64,000 nucleotides of DNA from assembly GCA_014607495.2 (NCBI GenBank), contig CP053169.1:5890001-5954000 (forward strand), read 5' to 3'. Shown piece by piece: positions 46,705-58,412 of the stretch (its first letter is position 1; each line of letters starts with the position of its first letter). The DNA is from Carposina sasakii. Its lineage: Eukaryota; Arthropoda; Insecta; Lepidoptera; Carposinidae. Made by a program: the position numbers and the translations under genes. The notes beneath the pieces are model-generated. The model saw only the letters and a list, made by a program, of their open reading frames with translations. It searched no databases and was not told the origin of the DNA.

Positions 46705-47532
46705 TGTCGTGGCCATATCGTAGAATTGATCATTTCATGAAATGGTCGAGCATTTCATGAAATGGTCGCATTTCATGAAAAGTTCAACTGTCTATTGGCC
46801 ACATCATGATATGGTTTGGGCAGATCGATGATTAAAAATCGTTTCTCGATTTTGTCATGGGCAACTAAACGCCCGATCATTTCATGAAGTGGTCAAGATT
46901 ATTGATCATATCGTAAAATAGTTACATGAATCACCGGTAGAGGCGCTGCGCGCGTTTTATTTATGTGTGAAGATGGCGGATTTTTCTTTTTAGGTTATAA
47001 AACAAATTAAAGAGAGTAGGGTGACTATGCAGAAGAAGTTCACGGATAGTGTGTTATATTGTATAATGTATATTAGACTTAATGGTGGTTTATAATAATA
47101 TTGTTAAACAAAAACCTTAGATTACGATAGGTTAGGTTAGGTTAGGTTAGACTATGACAAATGACGCACGAGCCGAGCGAGCGGAGCGAGCGTGCCCAGG
47201 CAGCGTCCGGCGATGTGCCAGATGCGAATCGCTTTTGTAAAGTCTTTTATGTTTTTAAATATTATATTGTGAAAATATCACATAAATAATAGCAAAAAAA
47301 ATCATACCATCATACCTTATGGTATACTTATATATGGTGTAAGCTCTTACCACATTCGGATTTTATGGACATCCTGTTAATACGATTTGGCCAAACGTGG
47401 ATGACAAAATCGTGAAATGTAGACGATTTAACGATCTGGTCAAATTGAATTGGCCACTTCATGAAATGCGACCACTTCATGAAATGCTCGACCATTTCAT
47501 GAAATGATCAATTTAACAATATGGCCACGACA
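46705..47532. mobile_element. 828-bp element with palindromic subterminal repeats
   Basis: TA|TGTCGTGGCCATAT ... ATATGGCCACGACA|TA. The inverted arms of about 72 bp match at about 68 positions and each carries three copies of the self-complementary core TTCATGAA (mostly within ATTTCATGAAAT). A further copy lies at 46886. The interior holds AAGATGGCGG, about four TTAGG units at 47131-47152 and a GC-rich GAGCGAGCGGAGCGAGCG stretch, but no frame. Regular palindromes near both ends are typical transposase-binding arrays. Superfamily unknown; the TA flank suggests a TA-targeting transposase. Confidence 0.8.
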
Positions 47533-48227
47533 TATATACCACCTATAGCTCAACGTTATTCTGAAATGAGAGCTAAATGATTTCCAGTTAAATTTTACGT
47601 CAGTGGATTTGTTTAGTTTTTAGTTACCGTTATAAGATATAGATTTTTTATAACATATTTTTATAATATGAATCATACTCGTATATGAGTCATATTTATT
47701 TGGTAATGAAAAACGGACTTTAGTAGTTTGTAGCATTTATGCGATAGATAGCGCCCGCATGGTAACTTATTGGTTCTTTGATACATTGAAAATTAGATAT
47801 AATTTTATGGTTTGATTGCTCATCGTTTGAAAACGATAGTAAATTTTTTAATAGTTGAGTGTGATTAAAGTTTGAGCCAACGATTCTTAATAATAAAATG
47901 ACTTTACAAAACGGTATCATAACATAACAGACTAAAGACCGGGAACAAATTATATCAATTACGCTTTCGGTTAATATCGGAAATAAAAAAAGTAAGTCAA
48001 TCTTGAACGAGGGTTGGTCGAGTATCTAATTGAATAATTTCGTTAAGAGAAAGGAATTGCGGAGGGGGACAACCCTTTGGGGGATAAAACCCCTAAGGGG
48101 GAGACCCTTTTAGGGACATTAAATAATTCCTTGTAAGACGCTACCGGCCTGAGAAAGCTCATATAAACTGACCTCAGAGATCATTAATAAATTTTTGTTT
48201 AAGTTAACATTATTGTATAATATTGCA
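47533..48227. other. Unannotated DNA with a G-rich hairpin segment
   Basis: 48073-48099 (CCCTTTGGGG..CCCCTAAGGG) forms a 9-bp stem with one T-T mismatch, and the next bases (CCCTAAGG..CCTTTTAGGG) can form a competing stem. The preceding AATTGAATAATTTCGTTAA also occurs at 56527. Confidence 0.45.
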
Positions 48228-48497
48228 TATACAGAATGATTTTTGGTCGTCAACGTTCCCGAAAACTACGGAATCTCCTCATCATCACGATCATTTTTCT
48301 CCATGGAAGCATACCTGGGAAGTATCTGGTTTCCAAAATATTAGGGTCCAAAGTTGAGTAAATAGACTGCGTTTTTCTGCATAAATGCACATAGACGCGC
48401 GTAGCAGGATTTTTTCACGAAAAATAATTAATATCTGTCTATAAAAAAACTAACATAAACACTAGACACTATAAATTTCGCACGATCAAGGAATTTA
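48228..48497 (-). mobile_element. T1 MITE, copy g (left arm of inverted pair)
   Basis: TA|CAGAATGATTTTTGGTCG to GCACGATCAAGGAATTTAA; lacks its other terminal segment. About 99% identical over roughly 265 bp to the reverse complement of copy h. Confidence 0.85.
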
Positions 48498-48532
48498 ATT
48501 ATTTTTTTAAATAATTTTTTATTTACCCTGTA

Positions 48533-48921
48533 CATACAGGGTGTTTTTTGTAGCCACCTTTAACGAAGGGTACGTATTCTATACATGAAATAAAGTAAGT
48601 TTATGCCAAAAAAAATACTGGGAAAAATTTTTTTTTTTTTTTTTTTTAAATTTAAATTCCTTGATCGTGCGAAATTTATAGTGTCTAGTGTTTGTTAGTT
48701 TTTTTATAGACAGATATTAATTATTTTTCGTAAAAAAATCCTGCTACGCGCGTCTATGTGCATTTATGCAGAAAAACGCAGTCTATTTACTCAACTTTGG
48801 ACCCTAATATTTTGGAAACCAGACACTTCCCAGGTATGCTTCCATGGAGAAAAATGATCGTGATGATGAGGAGATTCCGTAGTTTTCGGGAACGTTGACG
48901 ACCAAAAATCATCCTGTATAT
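48533..48921 (+). mobile_element. T1 MITE, copy h (right arm of inverted pair)
   Basis: TA|CAGGGTGTTTTTTGTAGCC to ATCATCCTG|TA. Complete copy. The junction with copy g reads ACCCTGTACATACAGGGT, itself a near-palindrome of two terminal repeats. Confidence 0.85.
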
Positions 48922-48971
48922 TGAAATAAGTATCAAGGTTCATATTGGAAGAGATATTATACCGAGATGTT

Positions 48972-49519
48972 ATACTGGGTGTAAAAAGACAACTTAATTT
49001 TTTTAATACCTCGTATTCTTTGTAATATCATGATCATTTTTTTATGGAAGCACCGCTGGGAAACCACGGGTTTCCAAGATATTGAGGTCCAAAGTTACAT
49101 TAATATTATCATTTTTTTACAAAAATCCACCTGAAATCGGTTAACAAACATTTTTTTCAAAGATACCATGTCAAAATGTTATAATATTATAAATAAGTTT
49201 TTAAATGTTATGTTAGTTTTGTAGGTACATTTGTATTTTGCGCATCAAACGAATACATTGCTTGCAATAAAATGGAAGTCTTCATCATCATCATTTACAG
49301 CCCTGAGAAGTCCACTGTTGGACATAGGCCTCCCCCAACAACCTCCACTCCGACCGGTCGGAAGCAGCCTGCATCCAACCGACGCCCGCGACCTGTAAAG
49401 TATTTTTTCATATTTTTTTGTCGTTTCCCAGGGTTGGTTCCATAGAAGAAAATGGTCGTAACCTCACAAAGAGTACGAGGTATTTAAAAAAAACATTGTT
49501 GTCTTTTTACACCCTGTAT
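48972..49519. mobile_element. T3 MITE with nested RTE tail
   Basis: TA|CTGGGTGTAAAAAGACAAC and TTGTCTTTTTACACCCTG|TA form the ends, continued inward by AATACCTCGTATTC / AGTACGAGGTATT. The body phrase GGTTTCCAAGATATTGAGG is related to T1's GGTTTCCAAAATATTAGGG, so T1 and T3 share ancestry. Confidence 0.75.
49281..49395 (-). mobile_element. RTE-type LINE 3' end nested in T3
   Basis: TTCATCATCATCATTTACAG, GAAGTCCACTGTTGGACATA and CGACGCCCGCGACCTG. Same 3' sequence as 20051-20160, only 115 bp long. Confidence 0.75.
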
Positions 49520-50844
49520 GTATAAAAGATGTTAATAATTAATTATGTGTTGATATTGGAACTTCACTAGAATACATCAATCTCTCCATTTGCGCGTGTT
49601 GTATGACCGAACTCAAGGAAATACGAGGTATACGATATACAAGGGGAAATTAAAGTTCTTCAGGATTTTTATTCTCGAGGATCGTTCTCGACTTCCTAAT
49701 TTATAGATATATATAAAAAAACAAACCAATTTGTCTTATCCCTAACTAAATTAGGAGCGGCTACTATTGACATGCGGTTCCGTACCTTTGTAGGTATCTG
49801 TTTGTACACGATGTACCAAATGTTTACCGGTCAAATTACATCGGTTGCGGTCCCCATATTGAATTTATTCCTATACAACATGATATACACCTGCTCACGG
49901 AGAAAGTTATATTGAAATGTTGAAAATAACCTAATGTGGGGTCACGGTAGTCACCCGCCGAGACGAGCCGAAAAACAAAGCGAAAGGGCACTACATACCA
50001 TTTCTCGAAACTTCGTAAAAAAATTTAAACCTCATAAAGTCATAACGGGTCTGGATCATGGGCATTGCAAATTATGAATTTATAAACTTCCAGGAGTCCT
50101 AAAAAAAAACCTAAGTAAACTTATAATGAGTTTTTATGGCGCTTAACTTCAAACTTAGCACAATTTTATTGAGGAGTTTCAGAAAATTTAATCAAACATT
50201 TAAAAGTTTAATCCCTTTTATTTTGTAGCTTTTAAAATAGCAAAGGTAAGGTTCTATACCGCTCACGACGTCGCATCGTCAAATCAAATAAAAATATTTA
50301 TTAACGTCCTCTTCTAAACCGCGGATTATTGCCGAATCGGGAAATATGATCACTTTATAGGGTTTTAATAAAAAATAGGTAGGAAAAATTACCCAAATGC
50401 CTAAGAGTGAGTATGAGCGTGATTTATAAATATAAAGATAAATAACAATAAATTAGGTCAATTAGACTAAATTAAAGTTGCTTTATAAGATAAAATTTTC
50501 AAACCTATGATCACGCAGATCATAGGTTCGGAAGTTTTAACCGTATCATCTAGCTAGCTCTGCATCATGCTCATGTATCTAAAAGTTGGGAATATACTCA
50601 GTGGAACAAACAAGCAACTGCAAAACAGGTAGTATAGTTTTAGCCAACTTTCGTCGAAATACGTAATGGCGGTCGGCACTAAATGCCGTCGCGTATTTGT
50701 GGATTTGCTAAACTGACAAAGTTAGTTTACTGCAAAATAATCAAGACTTGGGCGCGTTGCTGTAACTGTAGCCGTGATGATTTAAGATACATATACTGAC
50801 TGTGCTCTCAGGGTAACCAGAACAGTAGGATCACGAAAAAGATT
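49520..50844. other. Unannotated DNA
   Basis: Nothing recognised in 1.3 kb. Confidence 0.45.
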
Positions 50845-50980
50845 CTAGTACCACGTTTAGCTTAGCGGGGCTAGGACGACGGACTGTACTCCTAGGATAA
50901 CCAAAAGTATAGCATCACGAAGAAGATCTAGCTAGCATAGCAGGACTAGATGTGGAGGAGAGAGGGAGTTAGTATGCTTT
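50845..50980. repeat. CACGTTTAG-type repeat fragments
   Basis: GTACCACGTTTAGCTTAGCG and two near-identical phrases, TCACGAAAAAGATTCTAG and TCACGAAGAAGATCTAG, about 90 bp apart suggest a small local duplication. Confidence 0.45.
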
Positions 50981-51700
50981 TAAATCCATATTAATAATAT
51001 AGTACAGCCGCCATTCTACTCGTCCACTTTGCGATAAATTTTAAGGTATCATGTACAATGTACTCGTACATATAGTGCACAATTCAGTAAATTCATAAAA
51101 TATTGGTAAGAAATAAATTGTTTATCAAAACAATAAAATCAAGATGTACAGCAAACGCCTAAATAATTACGCCTAGGATTTATCACTTGGTGCCAGTAGA
51201 CCTAAGAGCGATTTGTTAAACGTATTGAGATCTATCGAGTTCGAATAGCGGAAACACCGGCTCCCAAATAGCTTAATTCGCCTTGGTAACTATTAGTCAC
51301 CGAAGCGAAAACCGAACGTTGGTTATCTAAGATTTATTTGTTTACCTTTATATTTCCCTGTCAATCGACATTAATTGGTATCGGAGGCAATTTAACTTTA
51401 GATTGCTTCCCCAAATTGAGCAACTTGAAAATGTGGAAGATCAAAACATTTTGTCACATAGTATAATTGCTTTTGAGCATCTTTAAGGAACTCAATCGAG
51501 TATTTGATGGCAATCAGTGCGATAGAAATAATTTGTAGATTCTTACAGACACGTGTTACAGTATCTTCATAGGCTATGTTTCAGTTTAGAGAAAGATATC
51601 ATCAAATCAGATAGGCTAAATCTAGGTAATATGGAGGAATCGTACCTTAGATAGACTCACGATAGAACTTTCTAACGCATTTTAAAGAAATCAGCCGATA
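50981..51700. other. Unannotated AT-rich DNA
   Basis: Nothing recognised. Confidence 0.4.
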
Positions 51701-51701
51701 A

Positions 51702-51812
51702 TTACAGTCAACTGCTGGACGTAGTCCTCTCCTAGGGCACGTTACTAGCCTACTGCCAAAGATGGTTTTAATCCCGCATTAATATCTATTGTATAGATAG
51801 ATAGATAAAATT
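51702..51812 (-). repeat. Decayed retroposon fragment and GATA repeat
   Basis: CAGTCAACTGCTGGACGTAG and CCTAGGGCACG match the 3' end of the GCAATAGGCTGA family. GATAGATAGATA follows at 51797. Confidence 0.5.
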
Positions 51813-52261
51813 CTTTTTTTGTACAACAAAAATATTAGGTAAAAAGGCGAGCTTGTTGCCTTACATTGTTATACTCGTAATATTTATAAATGAAGAATAT
51901 ATTTATTATTCGATAGTACACCAACTATACTAGATTATTCATTGTTATGTCTCAATAATTATATCAGTTCAACGAAGCAAAACCCTTCTAAGTTTGAGGT
52001 TAACGTTCTATAATGTTTATTGTGTAGTAGTCTGTACCATAAAGGAATGACAAGAAGGATATGCGATACTATATAAGTATAGACTCCTGGCCGCCACCGA
52101 CGTGTAATAATCATCCATGTCATATTTCGGCCACGGCAGCCAATCTCAGCATTTATTAGACAAGCAGCGCAGGAAATTATAATGCCCAAGTCTGTGCGCA
52201 AACACAGGTGCTTTCTATATTCCCAAAATCTGTTCATGTAATAAATTGAGTGATGCGAGCC

Positions 52262-52335
52262 CTATAATGGGAATGAATCCATCTAACTGCAATACGCATG
52301 TCTAACCAATTGAGCTATCAGCATATACCGTCAAT
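52262..52335 (-). repeat. tRNA-like sequence (pseudo-tRNA or SINE head)
   Basis: Minus strand: TGATAGCTCAATTGGTTAGA matches an A box, and GGATTCATTCCC is a weakened B box. It does not fold into a full tRNA. Confidence 0.45.
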
Positions 52336-53911
52336 GCATATACTACGCACGCCGCTGAGTTTTAAACCAATGTAAGAACCATCCGCCTCCTAGCATAGTC
52401 ATTAGACACAAAATGCTGACAATATGATCGAACTTTAGTATCCTAATCTAGTCTTAGATATAAAAAACTGACACTATGGACAATGGTTGTTAGGCCACCT
52501 CCTCTATATCCTTGCTTCATGGTCCGTCCAATACAAATACAAGAAAAACTTTTACTACATTTCGTTTTGCATAAAGTTAGTTCGGAATCCAGCAGAGAGC
52601 GTCAGGGCTTTGCCAGATATTTTCGGACTGTGTTTCTCAATCTTTTTTATGTTTCGTTTATACAGTGCTTCTTGTTTTAATAGAGTGGCTGCATTCGATT
52701 ATCGCTTTCAAAAGTTGATTCGCTCGAATCGTATTTGAAAATGTTACAATGAAATATTTTATTCTGTTGGTGCAATTTTTAATGACTGAAAGAGATTTTA
52801 CTTTATAAGATCCAAAAATAAGTTACTTTTCAAATCTATTAAAGTGGTAGATATTTGAGATATTTTATATTTCTTAGGGTTCCATACCCAAATGATGAAT
52901 CTATAATGGCATAGGTACTAGAAACTATAAGTACTATATAATTCTAAGATATCTCTTCTTTATTGTTGGAATTCCACCTGTGTGACCGGACCAGACTACG
53001 TCAAAAGAGACATCGTGGTAGTCTTCTAAAATACATATGGGTGGCCGCTGGCGGCTGTAGGCAACTCTGCCCTTTTAACTACCCCACTAAGTTACTTTCT
53101 TGGTATTCCTCCCAATAGGTTTTTGCTTGAAACCATTGTAAAATTAAAGCTTCTGCCACATGAGGCACACAGATTACGTAATGTATAACCATTTTTTAAC
53201 ATGCACTTCACAGAGCTCAGTAAAGATGGAAAAGCCCTTCGGGTTTCTCAATACTGTGGGTGGTCTTGCACAGTTTGGGAACAATAGCCAAACTCTAGTA
53301 CCAACAACGTCCACTTCAAAGTAACTTTACGTTTTGTATTTGTAACCTTTCTTGTTCTTAATAGTGTCAGTAAATAGTGCAAAAGTTACTCGTGACTGCT
53401 TTATTGGGGCTCCCGAATTTGCATTCAGACTTCGTTCTGCTGGTTCAGACGAAGTTATTTCTAGTGCAGTGCAAGAACAATAGAGAAGAAGAATGAAATT
53501 GTGCAACGAAATATATACGTTTGTTTGCAAAATACGTCTGAATAGGTTTCGTAGATGTATAATTCAAGAGTCGACTAAGGAACTCGGGCATTTTCTTTAG
53601 CGATAAGCTAGCGACTTGTCACGGATCATTACATCTGTTCTTGCTATGATAAACGTAGCTGTGTGATGTCTCTTATCTGTCCGCTACTATTACATAAATA
53701 TTTACGAAATGAAAAATTCATTTATATAATTATCTCCTTGATATGATAAATTCATCACTTTTTAAAAATATTTTACACAGCCATTTGTTTTCTCACTGAC
53801 ATGTAAAATTGAAAAGTGAAGATTATAAATATAAAACCCTTGGCAATAGAGTCCGTTTCATAGAATAACTCAAGAACTAAAATCTTTGATATACAGTAAC
53901 ACAAATAATAT
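52336..53911. other. Unannotated DNA
   Basis: Only a CACGTTTAG-type fragment near 53600-53690 is recognised. Confidence 0.4.
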
Positions 53912-54491
53912 TAGAGATGCGCAAAACTGCATTAAAAAGTAATGTAATGTTTATCACATCACCGACTGAGGTGATATCACCTCATATGGCGCGCCGCCAT
54001 AGCGCGCGTATTACATGCGATGTAATGCGTGCATAGCGTAATGGTAGCTTTTGAGTGATATAATATTAGTGATACATATTACCAGGCACTATTTTGCGCA
54101 TCTCTGCGCTTTAGCTTAGCACACCGTGGTGATCATATAGTGTCAATATTAGTTTTTTCATGACAGTACATAGTATAAATAAAACGAGAATTCGTTAGAC
54201 TATGCTATGACTAGAAATAATTTTTATTTCACCTAATTGTAATTATTTTTAATCATTCGTCCTTGAAACACTCGGTTTTAATATAGTTATGCAATCATGA
54301 ACGTTCGCGAGTTGGTCGGTCGGTATAATTTTATTCGAACAGAAGGAGTAGGTATATCACAGTTTGCAACAAAAATACGTGGACGCGGTGGTGATGCGCG
54401 GTAATGCCGGTAATGGTTCGACCGCTCCGGTAATAGGTGATGTGGCATTACTTTGAAAGGTGATATCACCGGCATTACTTACACATCTCTA
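53912..54491. mobile_element. hAT-like element, 580 bp, with perfect 8-bp target duplication
   Basis: TAGAGATGCGC ... ACACATCTCTA ends, with AATAATAT at 53904-53911 and 54492-54499. Contains GAGGTGATATCACCTC at 53968-53983 and GGTGATATCACC at 54459-54470, GGCGCGCC, and many GTAATG/CATTAC words. A second TTTTGCGCATCTCTGCG near 54092-54108 suggests two elements fused or an internal end. Non-coding. Confidence 0.8.
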
Positions 54492-54499
54492 AATAATAT

Positions 54500-54928
54500 A
54501 GTCATACACATAGTAACTAGCGCCACTCTCCCGATAGAAAACTAGCTAACAGCTAGTTCGCTAACATGACTTCTGACATTTAATCTTCTTTCTCAGTGAC
54601 GACACAAAGGGTTTTTTTTTCAATCAGCCTTGTTTTGACTGAGGTCTACGGCGTTAAAGTAAATATCACCGCAACATAACATGCCTACTATGACACTAAA
54701 AAGTAATCTAGTAAAATTAAATATATGTATAGTTCAAGTTTCGTTATATGTTCAAGATTTTGGTTTAATGGGTTTTGTTAATAATGTGTTAGAAGGCTAA
54801 TTTTCAAAATTCCGTCGAATTTGGTCGCTTGGAGTACCTACGTACTAGATACTTTTCTTATTGTTGTTATGCTAAAGCTAAAGCCCTGATTACCTATTTG
54901 CAATAACATGTCTTTATTCGGGTGAACA
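54500..54928. other. Unannotated DNA
   Basis: Nothing recognised. Confidence 0.4.
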
Positions 54929-55173
54929 AAAGGGGTATGTTAAGCAAAAGCTTTCTTTGAAAATCCTACTAAAAGGAACCTAATACTAATTTCAGACTCA
55001 AGCAATCACATGATTTTTTACAAATAGTAGGAGAATTCGCTAAAGAACTCGGGAATGTTCATACAATCTGCTGGTTAAAAATAAACAGGGGGATGGTTGT
55101 TTGCTAAAGCAAAGTTTCTCTATAGTGGGCTATTTAATTTTTCGATTAAAACCCTGTCTTTACACCCTGTATA
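54929..55173. mobile_element. T2 palindromic MITE, copy d
   Basis: AAAGGGGTATGTTAAGCAAA at the left (outermost bases lost) and GTCTTTACACCCTG|TA at the right. Confidence 0.65.
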
Positions 55174-55239
55174 GGTAAATCGAATGTACAATGCTGTTGA
55201 TGGCAATTCTAAATTCTGAATTCATAATATTTTTATGCA

Positions 55240-55392
55240 AGGATTCCCTAAGGTGCAGTAAAGTGGTCTATGTGGACCCCCAGGAGTCCACAAGGGACTC
55301 GATGGGGGTGTACGTTGGCGTGAAAAAATGGGAGGTATTGTATGTAGGGGGTCCACCAGAACCAGTTAACAAAATGAAAAATCCCCTGCCCT
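55240..55392 (-). mobile_element. hAT-type MITE, copy 3 (decayed)
   Basis: Minus strand: GTGGACCCCCAGGAGTCCAC, GACTCGATGGGGGTGTACGT and GGGGGTCCACCAGAACCAGT. Ends eroded. Confidence 0.7.
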
Positions 55393-55440
55393 AAAGTTAA
55401 AGAGGTACAAAATCCAATGTACCTATATACATACATAGAC

Positions 55441-55520
55441 TCGACTGTGTTCCCGAAATAGGGTAGCCAAAACTGCAGATTAATAAACGATATCCCATAG
55501 TCACATTTAGCAAAGTAATA
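55441..55520. repeat. CACGTTTAG-type repeat fragment
   Basis: CTGTGTTCCCGAAATAGGG and CATAGTCACATTTAGC. Confidence 0.45.
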
Positions 55521-55551
55521 AAAATCCTATGTTCATTTGATAATATGATTG

Positions 55552-55668
55552 TTATAAAATTATTAATAAAGAAATGGAAAAAATTCTTCGCCCGAGTGGG
55601 ACTCGAACCCACGACCTCTGCATTCCGTGCCAGTGGTCTTACCAACTGAGCTACCGGGTCAATTACTC
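55552..55668 (-). mobile_element. 117-bp tRNA-headed SINE, copy 2
   Basis: Minus strand: GAGTAATTGACCCGGTAGC, B box GGTTCGAGTCC, tail AATTTTTTCCATTTCTTTAT. Flanks show an imperfect duplication (CAATTATATATCATA against CAATCATATTATCA). Confidence 0.8.
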
Positions 55669-55719
55669 GTATGATATATAATTGTTGCCTGTACACACGA
55701 AGTCACGGGAAATAGCTAG
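55669..55719 (+). mobile_element. Helitron 3' end fragment
   Basis: ACACGAAGTCACGGGAAATA then GCTAG|T, the family hairpin and CTAG end. Confidence 0.6.
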
Positions 55720-57129
55720 TTCAACTAACTAGCAATAATTCTAGCTACAACGTTTTAAATGCAATCGAGAAAAAATCGATTCTCCAATAAACTGAACTCA
55801 TTTAGTAGAAATATAACTTACAAAGTAGAAATTAAGGAAACTTCTTTGTAGAAATAAACAGTTCTCACTTCCCCAATTACCATACTTAAGCCGGTTTGTA
55901 GTAAAAGTGCGCAAATATTACTACAAGTGACGCGAATAAATGAAACGAATAAAACCTTGCGCGGTCCTAGTATACAGTGTAGGGAAGAGGTAACATGTCG
56001 ATTCCAATTAACTAGGAAAAAGGACAGTAGGCCACCACAATGTAGGTTGTTAGGTAATGTGTGAGTGAGATTTGTATACCTGTACACAATATTTTTCTAT
56101 AACATTTAGAGTGTAGAAACTTACAAGTAATTCAATTTAATAACACAAGGAGTCTTCAAAAATATTAACCGAACTTAAGCCTGTTAAAAATGTTGATAAT
56201 GGCAAAAATATAGGTGAATCAAAGTTTGAGTGTTCTATTTACTAGTATTTCAATATTCTAAGCAGTTTAATCCTAAGCAATTTTGGAAAATTTTCCGACA
56301 GCGTGAACTTTGATGTTGAGTCTGTGAACGCAAGTTTTCCGCTGTGTTCAAAATTTATATAATATAATTCATATACTCACTCTGTAACACCGCGTACTTA
56401 TATAAATATGAGTAACATTCATCAGGCATGACAAAATTAATTAAGAATTTTATCTTTAACCACTGTATACCTCGCATGTGTCTAAGCGAGGTCTCGTCTC
56501 TTCGCGGAGAGACGACAGAGAAATGTAATTGAATAATTTCGTTAACGAAATGAAATGAAACTCCTCCAGGTCCTTAGCAGTTCGCGATGCGTCGGGAATT
56601 TTACGGCGACTTCAAGGAGACATCAAAACCTGGTGACGATGTGGCACAGTCTTATTACATTGCTGTTTTATTACCCGAAATAAGTATACGTGAGTCGGAA
56701 TTTCTGTGATTATTTAATAACATTGTATTGGAGTAAATCCGCTACTTGGTTCTGTATGCCCTTTAGAGCTTTGCACCACTTTTAAGGACATTGTGAACGA
56801 ATTTTGTCAAAAATACCTAAAATTGGTCGAATATCGACAAACTTGCGCGCACTTTTTCTAATTCTAAGCTACTTTTTGTAATGCGTTGCATGCAATATGA
56901 ACAAAAATATCCGCGGTTACTGCGCGAGCGCTACTCGTAGCACTTGCTACGAGCGTAGCATATGCTCCAATCCTACTACGAGCAAATAGACGAATTATAC
57001 ATATTAGGGATATGTAGAGTAAGCATGAACCTTTTTACGCCCCGTAGCGCTATCGACTCGCAAGCAAAATCTATGAGATATCACAGTTGGACGTTAGCGT
57101 TACGGACTATCGAGAGGTTCGTGCTTGGC
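55720..57129. other. Unannotated DNA
   Basis: No gene. Small hairpins: TCGTCTCT/AGAGACGA at about 56492-56513 and CGTAGC/GCTACG repeats near 56935-56965. Confidence 0.45.
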
Positions 57130-57382
57130 CTAATATAATAATAATAATAAATAAATAAATATTCACACACTACACAACACATTAACCTAGTCCCACATTA
57201 AGATTCCTAAGGTCGGTCGTGGGTACTAAGCAACGGTATATAAATACATACTTAAGTATAGAAACATCCATAACTCGGAAACAAACATCGATATTCATCA
57301 TATCAATGTTTGCACCTACCGGGATTCGAACCCAGGACCTATGGCGTCGCAGGCAGAGTCACTACCTACTAGACAATCGGGA
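57130..57382 (-). mobile_element. tRNA-derived SINE (AATAAATA-tail family), copy 4
   Basis: Tail AATAATAATAAATAAATAAA at the low-coordinate side, B box complement GGGATTCGAACCC near 57320, head to about 57382. Confidence 0.8.
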
Positions 57383-58317
57383 TAATATCTTTATTTTGTA
57401 AGGAATATAGGATAGGTATTTTGTTATTTAATTTTCAAGAAAAACAAGATACAGAGATAGATTCCACCTATCGATATCTGTATTTCAGGAAAACATGGGC
57501 CCGAAGGGATAATACTTTGATATATTTTTTCCCGGATCATAAAATATGTAACTACGCGTATGTTAGTGATGTCGTATATATGAGTCGTGTAAACGTGTTT
57601 GTATTCAATTTTATTTCAGGTAGATAAGGAAACAAATTTCTCCATAGCTGATACGCTATATGTAGGTACCTACTAGATACAATCATGTATGTAAACATGA
57701 CCTACATCGATTCCATTTACATTTTTTATTTATTTCATCATTGGTAAAAATATTTATTTACATTATTTTGAGCTTAAATGGCGAAATTGATAGAAATACA
57801 AATAACTTACCTATATATGAATAATACCTATTATACTAACTAACCATTAACATGAATAAATAAATGTACTTGGTTAGCTGGAAAAATCTTTAGGCATAAG
57901 GAATTAGCCTTAGATTAATGATAGGTCTTCGCTATCATTATTCTAAGGAATTAGCTTATGTACAAAGGCTGGCATGACGTTGATATGACGTAAAATAACG
58001 TCACAGAGAACGTAATACATGCGAGTATATGCCCTCAGAAATAAAATGCGTAGAGTGCGTAACCGAACAGCTCCTTCGAATTATGGCGCTGGTTGCTTTA
58101 TATTTTCTGTATAACATACAATATTTTTTAGTTCCAAAATCAAGCAAGGGACCTATTCTATGAAACAGACTCCAAAAATACACAAAACAATGACACACAA
58201 CTTTGACTAACGAAAGTTCCAGCAACAATTCGCCTCTAAGCCAATGATACACGTCCGCGTAAGCCATCTATCACGTTAAAAAACCAATCACACGTCCCCG
58301 AGCGACGGGATTAACCG
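57383..58317. other. Unannotated AT-rich DNA
   Basis: Nothing recognised. Confidence 0.4.
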
Positions 58318-58412
58318 TGAAGCAGGTATTATGAGGAGATTTGTTGGTGAGTGGATGGCGAAGATCTCTGCCCCAGCTAGGGGATACATCATAACTCAAG
58401 TAAGTCAAGTGT
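58318..58412 (+). mobile_element. RTE-like LINE 3' end
   Basis: GGATGGCGAAGATCTCTGCC and CCAGCTAGGGGATAC, then AAGTAAGTCAAG. Matches the end of 34438-35040. Confidence 0.6.

Noticed and set aside
47131..47152. TTAGG repeats as a telomere
   Set aside because: Only about four units, inside an 828-bp transposon. Interstitial and not terminal.
57219..57401. Small frames with FAPTGIRTQDLRRRR-like peptide at 4464, 32413 and 57219
   Set aside because: The same peptide appears at each SINE because it is the antisense of the tRNA-derived head. Not a gene family.
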